24,433 bases of DNA from Lachnospiraceae bacterium (GCA_900763175.1 CAAFJI010000283.1:1-24433), one strand, 5' to 3'; counted from the stretch's first letter, positions 15,172 to 23,294 are shown. Program-made: numbers and translations. The notes: generated from the sequence alone by a model not told the origin.

Positions 15172-15281
15172 AAAGCTTCTGAATACTGACGGATCGTGGA
15201 GTTTACCACAGGGACTTCAGAAGCAGATCATGGCCGTCCGTCTGGGTAGTATTTGAAATTTATCAGATACTGCCCTTTTTT
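15172..15281 (+). promoter_or_regulatory. ZTP (pfl) riboswitch with terminator
   Basis: The aptamer shows P1 as GCTTCTGAA (15175-15183) with TTCAGAAGC (15216-15224), the conserved GTGG-loop-CCAC hairpin followed by AGGGA (15196-15214), and the conserved CCGTCTGGG (15238-15246). GACGGA (15188-15193) can pair with TCCGTC (15237-15242), as the family's pseudoknot requires. The expression platform is a 13-bp terminator stem (15244-15256 with 15263-15275) plus six Ts. Its 5' arm GGGTA overlaps the ligand-binding segment, so bound ZTP/ZMP should block termination. This is an ON switch reporting low 10-formyl-THF, a natural control for fhs. Confidence 0.93.
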
Positions 15282-15310
15282 AACCGGAAGGTCCCCCGTA
15301 TGAGGGATAA

Positions 15311-15341
15311 TGTCATTGCCTCTTTTAGAAAAGGAATGACA
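15311..15341 (+). promoter_or_regulatory. Second leader hairpin before fhs
   Basis: TGTCATT (15311-15317) pairs with AATGACA (15335-15341), with three more inner pairs. It lies between the riboswitch terminator and the fhs ribosome binding site and has no T run. It may protect the processed mRNA. Confidence 0.4.
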
Positions 15342-15384
15342 CCATAAAACCATTTAATCTTTTTCAACGAAAGGAGCTTTTATT

Positions 15385-17070
15385 ATGGGATTTAAAAGTG
15401 ACATCGAAATTGCACAGGAATGTGAAATGAAACCGATTACCGAGATTGCTGCTAAGGCTGGTATTGATGACAAATATCTGGAGCAGTACGGTAAATACAA
15501 AGCAAAAATCGACTACAACCTGTTAAAAGAAACAGATAAAAAAGATGGCAAACTGATCCTGGTTACTGCTATCAACCCTACTCCGGCAGGAGAAGGAAAA
15601 ACAACAACTACAGTTGGTCTTGCAGATGCTATGCAGCAGATGGGCAAGAACGTTATGGTAGCTCTTCGTGAGCCATCTCTCGGACCGGTATTTGGTGTAA
15701 AAGGTGGTGCAGCCGGCGGCGGATATGCACAGGTTGTTCCTATGGAAGATATCAACCTTCACTTCACAGGTGACTTCCATGCCATTGGTGCAGCTAACAA
15801 CCTTCTTGCAGCTATGATCGACAACCATATTTTCCAGGGAAATGCCCTGAACATCGACCCACGCAAGATTACATGGAGAAGATGTGTAGATATGAACGAC
15901 CGTCAGCTTCGTAATGTAGTAGACGGACTTGGCGGAAGAACAAACGGTATGCCTCGTGAAGACGGCTACGACATCACCGTTGCTTCTGAGATCATGGCAG
16001 TTCTCTGTCTTGCAAGTGACATCACAGACCTGAAGAAGAGACTTTCCAGAATGATCATTGGCTATACATACGGCAAACCATCAGAGCAGAAACCAGTTAC
16101 AGCTGGTGATCTTCACGCAGAAGGTGCGATGACAGCACTGTTAAAGGATGCTCTGAAACCAAACCTGGTTCAGACTCTGGAACATGTACCGGCTATCGTT
16201 CACGGCGGACCATTTGCAAACATCGCTCACGGATGTAACTCTGTAACTGCTACCAAGATGGCTCTGAAGCTTGCTGATTATACCATCACAGAGGCTGGAT
16301 TCGGTGCTGACCTCGGTGCTGAAAAGTTCCTGGATATCAAGTGCCGTATGGCTGGCCTTCATCCAAACGCAGTTGTTATCGTTGCTACAGTTCGTGCTCT
16401 TAAGTACAATGGCGGTGTTGCAAAAGCAGACCTGAACAATGAGAACCTCGATGCTCTTGAGAAAGGTCTTCCAAACCTTCTGAAACATGTAAGCAACATC
16501 AAGAATGTTTACAAGCTTCCATGTGTTGTTGCTATCAATGCATTCCCAACTGATACTAAGGCAGAGCTTGACCTGGTAGAAGCTAAATGTAAAGAGCTTG
16601 GTGTTAACGTTGCTCTTTCTGAAGTTTGGGCAAAAGGCGGCGAAGGCGGCAAGAAGTTAGCTGAAGAAGTTATCCGTCTTGTTGAGGAGCCAAACGACTT
16701 CACATATTCCTACGAGCTGGAAGGCTCCATCGAAGATAAACTGAACCAGATCGTTCAGAAGATCTACGGCGGCAAGAAAGTTGTTCTTACAGCAAACGCT
16801 CAGAAACAGGCAAAACAGCTGGAAGCTCTTGGCTTTGGCAACTGCCCAATCTGCGTTGCAAAGACACAGTACAGCTTAACAGATGACCAGACCAAGCTTG
16901 GTGCTCCTACAGACTTCGAGGTAACTGTACGTAACCTGAAGATTTCCGCAGGTGCTGGCTTCATTGTAGCTCTTACAGGAGAGATCATGACCATGCCAGG
17001 TCTTCCAAAAGTTCCGGCAGCTGAGAAGATCGACGTTGACGAAACAGGAAAGATCACAGGACTGTTCTAA
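15385..17070 (+). CDS. fhs: Formate-tetrahydrofolate ligase
   Basis: A 561-residue cytoplasmic enzyme joining formate to tetrahydrofolate with ATP to give 10-formyl-THF for purine synthesis, initiator tRNA and, in acetogens, the methyl branch of acetyl-CoA synthesis. The P-loop PTPAGEGKT lies at 65-73 and is followed by a near-invariant family core: REPSLGPVFGVKGGAAGGGY and GDFHAIGAANNLLAAM. The length is standard. AAAGGAG lies eight bases before the ATG. The codon choice is biased to few preferred codons compared with the neighbours, which suggests high expression. It is controlled by the ZTP riboswitch in its leader and closed by a strong terminator, so it is a single-gene unit. Co-location with purC, also in purine synthesis, is on the opposite strand. 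Confidence 0.98.
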   Translation: MGFKSDIEIAQECEMKPITEIAAKAGIDDKYLEQYGKYKAKIDYNLLKETDKKDGKLILVTAINPTPAGEGKTTTTVGLADAMQQMGKNVMVALREPSLGPVFGVKGGAAGGGYAQVVPMEDINLHFTGDFHAIGAANNLLAAMIDNHIFQGNALNIDPRKITWRRCVDMNDRQLRNVVDGLGGRTNGMPREDGYDITVASEIMAVLCLASDITDLKKRLSRMIIGYTYGKPSEQKPVTAGDLHAEGAMTALLKDALKPNLVQTLEHVPAIVHGGPFANIAHGCNSVTATKMALKLADYTITEAGFGADLGAEKFLDIKCRMAGLHPNAVVIVATVRALKYNGGVAKADLNNENLDALEKGLPNLLKHVSNIKNVYKLPCVVAINAFPTDTKAELDLVEAKCKELGVNVALSEVWAKGGEGGKKLAEEVIRLVEEPNDFTYSYELEGSIEDKLNQIVQKIYGGKKVVLTANAQKQAKQLEALGFGNCPICVAKTQYSLTDDQTKLGAPTDFEVTVRNLKISAGAGFIVALTGEIMTMPGLPKVPAAEKIDVDETGKITGLF

Positions 17071-17085
17071 TCAATGAAATGCTTT

Positions 17086-17115
17086 GACCCAGGAGAGATT
17101 TCTCCTGGGTCTTTT
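17086..17115 (+). terminator. Terminator of fhs
   Basis: A perfect 11-bp stem (17086-17096 with 17101-17111, loop GATT) is followed by four Ts, 15 bases after the fhs stop. Confidence 0.9.
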
Positions 17116-17130
17116 GATGTACTAAAAAAA

Positions 17131-17266
17131 GAATCCTGCTTGCAGGATTCTCCGCCTGCGGCGGGTTGCTTCAGCGGCATCTGCCTTTCCGCCGCAGTGC
17201 AATCCTGCCCGGTAGGGCTTTTTTATGCAATAGGGGATTCCAACGGAATTTCCTATTGCATAAAAA
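17131..17266. repeat. Hairpin cluster between fhs and purC
   Basis: Four further inverted repeats follow the fhs terminator. They are GAATCCTGC/GCAGGATTC (17131-17150), CTGCGGCGG/CCGCCGCAG (17156-17197), GCCC-GGTA-GGGC with six Ts (17207-17224, a plus-strand terminator form), and a 15-bp arm pair 17220-17234/17252-17266. The first hairpin recurs at 19384-19403 with one mismatch in 20. The cluster separates two convergent units and may include repetitive elements. Confidence 0.65.
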
Positions 17267-17291
17267 GGACAGCGAACTTTCATCCGCTGTC
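17262..17291 (-). terminator. Terminator of purC
   Basis: On the minus strand GACAGCG (17291-17285) pairs with CGCTGTC (17274-17268), followed by C and five Ts, 18 bases after the purC stop. Confidence 0.85.
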
Positions 17292-17309
17292 TCATTTCTA
17301 TGTATCCTA

Positions 17310-18182
17310 TTATTTTAATTTCTCACCGGTAAGCATCTCATAAGCCTGCAGATACTTTCCAATGGTCTTGTCCACGATTTCCTGTGGAAGTGTCCAGTTG
17401 TTATCCGGGTTTGCCTTCAGCCAGTCACGGGCAAACTGTTTGTCAAAGGACGGCTGGCTGTGTCCTGACTCATATCCGTCTGCCGGCCAGAATCTGGAGC
17501 TGTCCGGGGTGAGCATCTCATCTCCAAGCACGATATTTCCGTTCTCGTCAAGACCGAACTCAAACTTGGTATCTGCAATGATAATGCCCTTTCCAAGTGC
17601 ATACTCTGCACATTTTTTATATAATGCGATGGTGTAATCACGGATCTTCTCAGCATATTCCTGACCATGACCCGGATAATATTTCTCAAGGTGAGCAACA
17701 CTCTGCTCAAAAGAAATATTCTCATCATGATCTCCAATCTCAGCCTTAGTAGAAGGTGTGTAAATCGGCTCAGGCAGCTTGTCAGACTCTTTCAGTCCCT
17801 CTGGAAGAGTGATGCCGCAGACAGTGCCATTTTTCTGATAGCTTGCCCAGCCGCTTCCTGTAATATATCCACGAACAATACATTCCACTGGAATCATATC
17901 CAGCTTGCGGCACATCATACTGTTTCCGTCAAACTTATCCTGCTGGAAAAACTCCGGCATATCCTTTACATCAACAGAAAGCATATGATTTGGCAGGATA
18001 TCCTGAGTCATATCAAACCAGAACTTGGACATCTGTGTAAGAACAGTACCCTTCTTGGTCACTTCGTTGTTCAAGATCACATCAAAGCAGCTGATACGGT
18101 CTGTAGCAACCATAATCAGGCTGTCTCCGTTGTCGTAAATCTCGCGTACCTTGCCTTCTTTAACTGGCTTCATTTCCTGCAT
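17310..18182 (-). CDS. purC: SAICAR synthetase
   Basis: A 290-residue enzyme joining CAIR and aspartate with ATP in purine synthesis. Motifs are KVREIYDNGDSLIMVATDRISCFDV (11-35, quoted in parts: KVREIYD and ATDRIS), IPVECIVRGY-ITGSGW (97-112, substrate loop), TKAEIGDHDENIS (145-157) and GDEMLTPDSSR (220-230, ATP and metal site). It is of the longer (about 290-310 residue) form rather than the roughly 240-residue B. subtilis type. The start ATG has GAGGTG seven bases upstream. It is a single gene with its own terminator and a leader containing tandem hairpins. The other pur genes are absent from the window, so purC is scattered here, but it lies next to fhs. Confidence 0.97.
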   Translation of the reverse strand: MQEMKPVKEGKVREIYDNGDSLIMVATDRISCFDVILNNEVTKKGTVLTQMSKFWFDMTQDILPNHMLSVDVKDMPEFFQQDKFDGNSMMCRKLDMIPVECIVRGYITGSGWASYQKNGTVCGITLPEGLKESDKLPEPIYTPSTKAEIGDHDENISFEQSVAHLEKYYPGHGQEYAEKIRDYTIALYKKCAEYALGKGIIIADTKFEFGLDENGNIVLGDEMLTPDSSRFWPADGYESGHSQPSFDKQFARDWLKANPDNNWTLPQEIVDKTIGKYLQAYEMLTGEKLK

Positions 18183-18214
18183 AGCTTTACACCTCGTTAT
18201 TTTTAATTTTAAGT

Positions 18215-18289
18215 TTTACCGCTGGTAAAGGAGAATTTTTCTCCGGCACAGCACCTGATTATTTTATCATTTTATGGGATAAAATACAA
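18215..18289 (-). promoter_or_regulatory. purC leader: possible promoter and tandem hairpins
   Basis: On the minus strand TTGTAT (18289-18284), 17 bases and TAAAAT (18266-18261) could be the promoter. It is overlapped by a perfect 9-bp dyad TATTTTATC/GATAAAATA (18260-18286), a possible operator. Downstream lie two small hairpins, GGAGAA/TTCTCC (18230-18244) and TTTACC/GGTAAA (18215-18229). No known purine riboswitch or PurR box is recognised. Confidence 0.4.
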
Positions 18290-18427
18290 TTCTCCTAATT
18301 ACCAAAATCCTCTCTTCTTTTCCTGAATTCCATGTTCATGTTCACGGATTTTTCAAATATACTCCAATTTGCCTGGTTCATTAACCGTACATCTGGATTT
18401 TCCTGTACCCAAAATAATCCAAACCTG

Positions 18428-18456
18428 TTGATAGCTTATCTTTTCTGACGTATAAT
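18428..18456 (+). promoter_or_regulatory. Sigma-A promoter of HAD phosphatase gene
   Basis: TTGATA, exactly 17 bases and a perfect TATAAT, 30 bases before the TTG start. The 304-base gap between purC and this gene otherwise holds only the purC leader. Confidence 0.85.
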
Positions 18457-18486
18457 AAGAACACTTTTCCAAAGGAGGACATATTT

Positions 18487-19302
18487 TTGAAATATAAATT
18501 TGCAGCGGCCGACATGGACGGCACCTTATTAAACAGTTCCAACGAGATAACTCCAGATACCATCAAAATCATTCGACGTGCAGTTTCTGCCGGCCTGATT
18601 TTCTCCATCTGTACCGGGCGTCCTGTTCAGGGGGCCAGACGTTATCAGGAACAGCTTGGGATCCAGGGACCTGTGATCACTTATAACGGCGCCATGATCC
18701 TGGATTCTGCCAGCTGGAAGGTTCTTTATAAACAGGAGCTGGAACCTCAGGATGCAAAACGTATTATAGAAGCCGGGCTTCGCTATGGCACTACCATGTG
18801 CATCTGGTCTGACAATCAGCTTTACGGAAACCAGCTTAATGACCGTATCCGTAAGTACAGCCAGGCTGCAAAAATAGAGCCCCTGCCACTTCCTTCCATT
18901 GACCAGCTTCTCTCACAGGGCATTACCAAAATCATCTGGTACGATGACATTCCCAAAATCCTTCAGATGGAAAAGGAGTTAAAAGAAGCTGCTCTTTTTC
19001 AAAATGTTACCTTCTGTACTTCTCAGCCTTTTTATCTGGAATTTTTCAGCAGCAAGGTTTCCAAAGCGACTGCCATGGACCAGATTGGAGAGCTGTACGG
19101 CTTTACTCCCAAGCAGACCATTGCCATTGGCGACGGCTGCAATGACCTTTCCATGATTTCCCATGCAGCCCTTGGCATTGCTATGAAAAATGCCCCGGAT
19201 GAGGTGAAAGCCCGTGCTGATTATGTCACTACCCGCACCAATGATGAGGACGGAGTGGCAGAGGTATTAAAGAAATTTATTCTGAAGGATGAAGCATTGT
19301 AA
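18487..19302 (+). CDS. Cof-type HAD family phosphatase
   Basis: A 271-residue cytoplasmic phosphatase of the HAD superfamily, type IIB cap (Cof/YkrA/YwpJ-like). The catalytic aspartates D9 and D11 lie in DMDGTLL, T43 in SICTGRP (motif II), K193 in SSKVSKA (motif III), and the metal site in GDGCNDLSM (215-223, motif IV). The family removes phosphate from sugar phosphates, nucleotides or cofactors such as FMN and PLP; substrates cannot be told from sequence. The start is TTG, supported by AAAGGAGG and a near-perfect promoter. It is a monocistronic gene. After the stop, a 9-bp stem (19296-19304 with 19327-19335) could form but lacks a T run. Confidence 0.92.
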   Translation: MKYKFAAADMDGTLLNSSNEITPDTIKIIRRAVSAGLIFSICTGRPVQGARRYQEQLGIQGPVITYNGAMILDSASWKVLYKQELEPQDAKRIIEAGLRYGTTMCIWSDNQLYGNQLNDRIRKYSQAAKIEPLPLPSIDQLLSQGITKIIWYDDIPKILQMEKELKEAALFQNVTFCTSQPFYLEFFSSKVSKATAMDQIGELYGFTPKQTIAIGDGCNDLSMISHAALGIAMKNAPDEVKARADYVTTRTNDEDGVAEVLKKFILKDEAL

Positions 19303-19383
19303 AGCACAAAAGCTATAAAAAATACACTTTACAATTTGCTTCAATCTATTGCAGCAGACACGGATTTGGGATGGATAAGCCAA

Positions 19384-19403
19384 AATCCTTCTTGCAGGAT
19401 TCT
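19384..19403. repeat. Hairpin repeat next to element B
   Basis: Twenty bases that match 17132-17151 with one difference and form a 6-bp stem AATCCT/AGGATT. On the minus strand it is followed by TTTT and lies after the xylulokinase gene, so it may be that gene's terminator, now separated from it by element B. Confidence 0.5.
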
Positions 19404-19568
19404 TAGAGCGTGTTTGAAAAATGCTTTCTGCAAAATGTGCGTCGCAGTTTGTGGGAAATTTGTCCCGGATGAGGGCGTCGTAGCGGACTACGACAACCGA
19501 ATTCAGGACAAAAGTCCCGCAAAATGGGGCGTGCAGATTGCAGGAATGATTTTTTCAAACACGCTCTA
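19404..19568. mobile_element. MITE-like palindromic element, copy B
   Basis: A 165-bp imperfect palindrome bounded by TAGAGCGTGTTTG and CAAACACGCTCTA, inverted relative to copy A. It differs from A at about a dozen positions, several clustered in one short tract (near GGGAAATTTGTCCCGG). It sits between the HAD gene and the xylulokinase stop, beside the hairpin repeat at 19384-19403. It has no transposase. An open frame across it yields a protein-like sequence nearly the same as that from copy A, which I regard as spurious. Confidence 0.85.
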
Positions 19569-19580
19569 ATTTTGTATTTT

Positions 19581-21041
19581 TTATTTAAACAATGGCTTCA
19601 TCACCGGATACAGTTGTCTGAACTTTTGGTATCTCTCTTCATATTTGGCAGCAAGCTCAGGAGTTGGCTCTACCGTATCTACTACCTTCGCCAGCTTCTT
19701 GCCTGCAGTCTCCACATCCGGATAAACACCGCAGCCAACAGCAGCAAGCATTGCACCACCGAGAGAAGGACCTTCCTCAACTTCCAGAACGTCCACTTTG
19801 ATATTCATTACGTTTGCAATGATCTTCTTCCACAGAGGGCTCTTGGCCCCGCCGCCGCAGATCTTGGTACGCTCGATTTTAATCCCAAGGCTCTTTGCAA
19901 CCTCCAGGGAATCACGAAGTGCAAACGCAACACCTTCCAGAACTGCCTGTGTCATATCTGCTCTTGAAGTATCCATGGACATTCCGAAGAATACTCCCCT
20001 TGCATCCGGATCATTATGCGGAGAACGCTCTCCCATCAGATATGGAAGGAAGAATACATGATTCTCGCCAAGCTTTGTGATTGGCGCCTGCTCTGCTGCG
20101 AAATCCTTTGTTCCAAGAATCTCCTCAGCCCACCATTTATTACAGGAAGCAGCACTGAGCATACAGCCCATCAGATGATAGCTTCCATCTGCATGGCAGA
20201 AGGAATGAAGGGCATTGTGCTCGTCCACGCCAAATTTTTTGCTGGAAATAAAGACCGTTCCTGATGTTCCAAGAGAAATGTTACACTGACCATCACCAAC
20301 CGTTCCGGTGCCCACTGCCGCCGCTGCATTATCCCCTGCACCTGCGATTACTTTCACATTCTCAGAAAATCCAAGTTCTTTTGCCACCTCTGACTTCAAG
20401 GTTCCTACAACTTCCCAGCTCTCATAAACCTTAGGAAGCTGCTCTTCTGTCACGCCGCAGATTTCCATCATTTTCCTGGACCAGCAGCGATTCTTTACAT
20501 CCAGAAGAAGCATACCAGAAGCATCGGAAACATCCGTACAGAAGGAGCCGCTTAGGCGGTATGCCAGATAATCCTTTGGAAGCATGATCTTAACGATCTT
20601 CTCAAATTTCTCCGGTTCATTTTTCTTCATCCACAGGATCTTCGGTGCTGTAAAACCAGCAAACGCAATATTTGCAGTATACTGGGAAAGCTTATCCTTG
20701 CCTATCACATTATTCAGATATTCTGTCTCTTCAGAGGTACGTCCATCATTCCAGAGAATTGCAGGGCGGATCACCTGATCCTGGGCATCTAATGTTACCA
20801 GTCCATGCATCTGGCCACCGAAGCTGATTCCGGCTACCTTTGAACGATCAATGCCCTCTGTAAGCTCTTTCATACCCTCCATACTCTTTTCGTACCAATC
20901 CTCCGGATTCTGCTCAGACCAACCCGGGTGTGGAAAAAACAGCGGATACTCTTTTGAAACAATATTACAGATTTTTCCGGATTCTTCCATCAGAAGAAGC
21001 TTTACTGCGGAAGTACCAAGATCAACACCGATAAAATACAT
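19581..21041 (-). CDS. xylB: Xylulokinase
   Basis: A 486-residue FGGY kinase converting D-xylulose to D-xylulose 5-phosphate with ATP. It has GVDLGTSAVKLLL (5-17), M78 and H79 in GGQMHGLV (sugar binding, typical of XylB), LWNDGRT (96-102), the catalytic base D237 in GAGDNAAAAVG, SLGTSGTVF (256-264) and CGGGAKSPLWKKIIA near the C-terminus. Start: ATG at 21041, five bases after AAGGAGG; the frame extends eight codons further without a ribosome site. It is the last gene of the AraC-DUF4867-isomerase-xylulokinase series, 109 bases after the isomerase gene with an 11-bp hairpin between. The order matches the clostridial xylose cluster that I recall from C. acetobutylicum. Confidence 0.95.
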   Translation of the reverse strand: MYFIGVDLGTSAVKLLLMEESGKICNIVSKEYPLFFPHPGWSEQNPEDWYEKSMEGMKELTEGIDRSKVAGISFGGQMHGLVTLDAQDQVIRPAILWNDGRTSEETEYLNNVIGKDKLSQYTANIAFAGFTAPKILWMKKNEPEKFEKIVKIMLPKDYLAYRLSGSFCTDVSDASGMLLLDVKNRCWSRKMMEICGVTEEQLPKVYESWEVVGTLKSEVAKELGFSENVKVIAGAGDNAAAAVGTGTVGDGQCNISLGTSGTVFISSKKFGVDEHNALHSFCHADGSYHLMGCMLSAASCNKWWAEEILGTKDFAAEQAPITKLGENHVFFLPYLMGERSPHNDPDARGVFFGMSMDTSRADMTQAVLEGVAFALRDSLEVAKSLGIKIERTKICGGGAKSPLWKKIIANVMNIKVDVLEVEEGPSLGGAMLAAVGCGVYPDVETAGKKLAKVVDTVEPTPELAAKYEERYQKFRQLYPVMKPLFK

Positions 21042-21075
21042 TCTTATCCTCCTTATATCCGGCATCCTATTAGAA

Positions 21076-21106
21076 ACGGCCGTACCGCATAAAGTGGTAC
21101 GGCCGT
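21076..21106 (-). promoter_or_regulatory. Intercistronic hairpin before xylulokinase
   Basis: A perfect 11-bp GC-rich stem ACGGCCGTACC/GGTACGGCCGT (loop of 9) lies between the isomerase stop and the xylulokinase start. It is followed on the minus strand only by TTTC. It may act as a partial terminator or as an mRNA-stability element that sets different levels for the two enzymes. Confidence 0.65.
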
Positions 21107-21150
21107 CAAATATACGCCTATAAATTATTTTGTGTTATTTTGCTTTTTTA

Positions 21151-22632
21151 TTAGCCCCATGGATTCTCTGTAGGATATCTAACCCCAGCTGGCTGGTTGT
21201 AACCGATTTTCTTCACATCAAGTCCAAGGAATTTCACTACTTCATAAAATGCTTTTCCATAATGTCCGAACATAACTGCACCATGATGCGGGAAGTTGCC
21301 TTCAATCAGTACGTGACGATAGAATCTTCCCATCTCTTTGATTGCGAAAATTCCAATACCACCAAAGGATCTTGTAGGTACGTCAAGAACTTCGCCCTCT
21401 GCAACGTAGGAAACAAGCTCTCCCTCAGAGTTGCATTGCAGACGGTAGAAAGTAATGTCAGAAGCTGCAATATCCCCTTCAAGAGTTCCTCTTGTGAAGT
21501 CTGGATCAGATCCTTCTGGCTCAAGGAGTCTGTGCTGAATCAGCTGATATTTAACAGCTCTGGACTCGCACATCTTACAAGCAGGAGTATTTCCACAGTG
21601 GAAGCCCATGAAAGTATCTGTAAGCTTGTAGTCATATCTGCCCTTGATGTCCTCATCATAGATATACTGCGGAACAGAGTTGTTGATATCAAGGAGTGTA
21701 ACCGCATCGTTGGAAATGCAAAGTCCAATGTACTCGCTAAGTGCTCCGTAAATATCAACCTCACAGGATACTGGAATTCCTCTGGAAGCCAGACGGCTGT
21801 TTACATAGCAAGGCTCAAATCCAAACTGTGACGGGAATGCCGGCCAACACTTGTCAGCAAATGCAACGTATTTTCTTGCTCCCTTGTGAGCCTCAGCCCA
21901 GTCAAGAAGAGTCAGCTCAAACTGTGCCATTCTCTCACTAAGGTCAGCATAATATCTGCCCTCGCCCATCTCTTTTGCCATATCTGCGCAAACCTCCGGG
22001 ATACGAGGATCGTTCTCATGCTCTTTGTAAGCAACAAGAAGGTCCAGCTCTGAATTTTCCTCGATTTCAACCCCCAGCTCATAAAGTCCTTTGATAGGTG
22101 CATTACAAGCGAAAAAGTCCTGTGGACGAGGTCCGAAGGTAATGATCTTCAGATTGCGAACACCGATAACTGCACGGGCAACTGGTACGAAATCAGCGAT
22201 CATCTTTGCAATGTCATCTGCTCTTCCAACCGGATATTCTGGAATATATGCCTCAAGATGACGCATCTTTAAGTTATATGAACAGTTCAGCATACCACAG
22301 TAAGCATCACCTCTGCCGTTGATCATATCACCATCGCCCTCAGCAGCTGCAACATACATACATGGTCCGTCAAATCTCTCTGCGATAAGTGTCTCTGGAG
22401 TCTCCGGTCCGAAGTTTCCAAGGAAAACAACCAGTGCATTACACTCTGCCTTGTTTACGTCCTCAAGCGCTTTCTCCATGTCCTTCTCATTCTCAACAGT
22501 TACCGGACATTCATAAAGTTCTCCTTTGTAAGCATCCATGATAGCTGCTCTTCTTTTCTCTGACAGCTGGATTGGAAAACAGTCACGGCTTACTGCAATA
22601 AGTCCAAGTTTTACTACTGGTATATTATTCAT
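21151..22632 (-). CDS. L-fucose-isomerase-family pentose isomerase
   Basis: A 493-residue enzyme of the L-fucose/L-arabinose isomerase family, which exchanges aldose and ketose using Mn2+. Likely metal ligands are E291 in SCEVDIYG, D315 in LLDINN, and a histidine in GNFPHHGAV (H449 or H450). FHCGN and ACKMC (344-355) are also typical. It is shorter than the E. coli enzyme of about 590 residues, lacking the long N-terminal domain. Its place next to xylulokinase points to an isomerase that makes xylulose, i.e. D-xylose (or D-lyxose) to D-xylulose. From memory, a protein of this family (CAC2610) was shown to be the xylose isomerase of C. acetobutylicum; the assignment here is by analogy. GGAGG lies ten bases before the ATG. 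L-fucose itself remains possible, but no fuculokinase or aldolase is present. Confidence 0.85.
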   Translation of the reverse strand: MNNIPVVKLGLIAVSRDCFPIQLSEKRRAAIMDAYKGELYECPVTVENEKDMEKALEDVNKAECNALVVFLGNFGPETPETLIAERFDGPCMYVAAAEGDGDMINGRGDAYCGMLNCSYNLKMRHLEAYIPEYPVGRADDIAKMIADFVPVARAVIGVRNLKIITFGPRPQDFFACNAPIKGLYELGVEIEENSELDLLVAYKEHENDPRIPEVCADMAKEMGEGRYYADLSERMAQFELTLLDWAEAHKGARKYVAFADKCWPAFPSQFGFEPCYVNSRLASRGIPVSCEVDIYGALSEYIGLCISNDAVTLLDINNSVPQYIYDEDIKGRYDYKLTDTFMGFHCGNTPACKMCESRAVKYQLIQHRLLEPEGSDPDFTRGTLEGDIAASDITFYRLQCNSEGELVSYVAEGEVLDVPTRSFGGIGIFAIKEMGRFYRHVLIEGNFPHHGAVMFGHYGKAFYEVVKFLGLDVKKIGYNQPAGVRYPTENPWG

Positions 22633-22676
22633 GATCTCAATTCCTCCATATATAAATTGATTCTTTCTACAATGAT

Positions 22677-23294
22677 TTAGTCAAGTGTAATATTCTCACC
22701 TTTCAGACCATTAAATGCTCCCTCGATCTTCGCATCCTCATGTGCGATCAGCCATTTGTTCTTCGCTGTCATAAGTCTATCCTCACCGGTTTTTCCGGTC
22801 TCGAAAGTAAGGTCTGTATTTGTTCCCTTTGGAAGAACTACTACACACTGGAAGCCGCCATCATTTACATGACACGGTGCATAATGCAGGGTTGTGGCAA
22901 ATACTTCGATTCCTGTGCCTGCTGGTACCAGGAATGCTTCCACTTTCCCGGTATCGTATGTATGATCCGGCTCAACATCCTGCTGGTGTCCAATAAGAAG
23001 GACCAGATCTGTTACAGCAACATTGATTTCAGAGCTGCGATGATATTCCAGCGCATTCAGCTTTTTGTTATGACCATTGCAGTAACCGATCTCAATAGGT
23101 AAACCGCCATAGCCCTTATTCTGCAGTTCTTTCATAACATCCAGTGACTCCAGTTCTTCAACAGATGGAACATAAATTACCTCCTCTGGAACTGGTGTGT
23201 GTTTCATTTCTTTAATAAGTCCGGTAAAATCATACCCTTCCAGCACCTGGCCGTATTTACGGAAGGCCGGATCTGTTACTTTCTGAATCCTCAC
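22677..23294 (-). CDS. DUF4867 cupin-like protein
   Basis: A 205-residue protein with a GTG start, placed by AAGGAGG six bases upstream. Beta-rich with cupin-like motifs: H85 and E89 in YHRSSEINVAV, FLVPAGTGIEVF (121-132), and H137 and H142 in TLHYAPCHV. These residues could hold a metal. The layout recalls the ureidoglycolate lyase and D-lyxose isomerase cupins. It lies 44 bases ahead of the isomerase gene and is the first structural gene after the AraC regulator, so it is probably part of sugar processing (anomer or isomer conversion). That activity is inference; I know no demonstrated function. Confidence 0.85.
   Translation of the reverse strand: MRIQKVTDPAFRKYGQVLEGYDFTGLIKEMKHTPVPEEVIYVPSVEELESLDVMKELQNKGYGGLPIEIGYCNGHNKKLNALEYHRSSEINVAVTDLVLLIGHQQDVEPDHTYDTGKVEAFLVPAGTGIEVFATTLHYAPCHVNDGGFQCVVVLPKGTNTDLTFETGKTGEDRLMTAKNKWLIAHEDAKIEGAFNGLKGENITLD

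Noticed and set aside
19336..19569. 77-residue open frame across element B
   Set aside because: It shares its peptide with the MBOAT false extension because both read the same mobile palindrome; no ribosome binding site is evident.
21151..22632. True L-fucose catabolism cluster
   Set aside because: No fuculokinase, fuculose-phosphate aldolase or fucose transporter is present, and the partner kinase is clearly of xylulokinase type.
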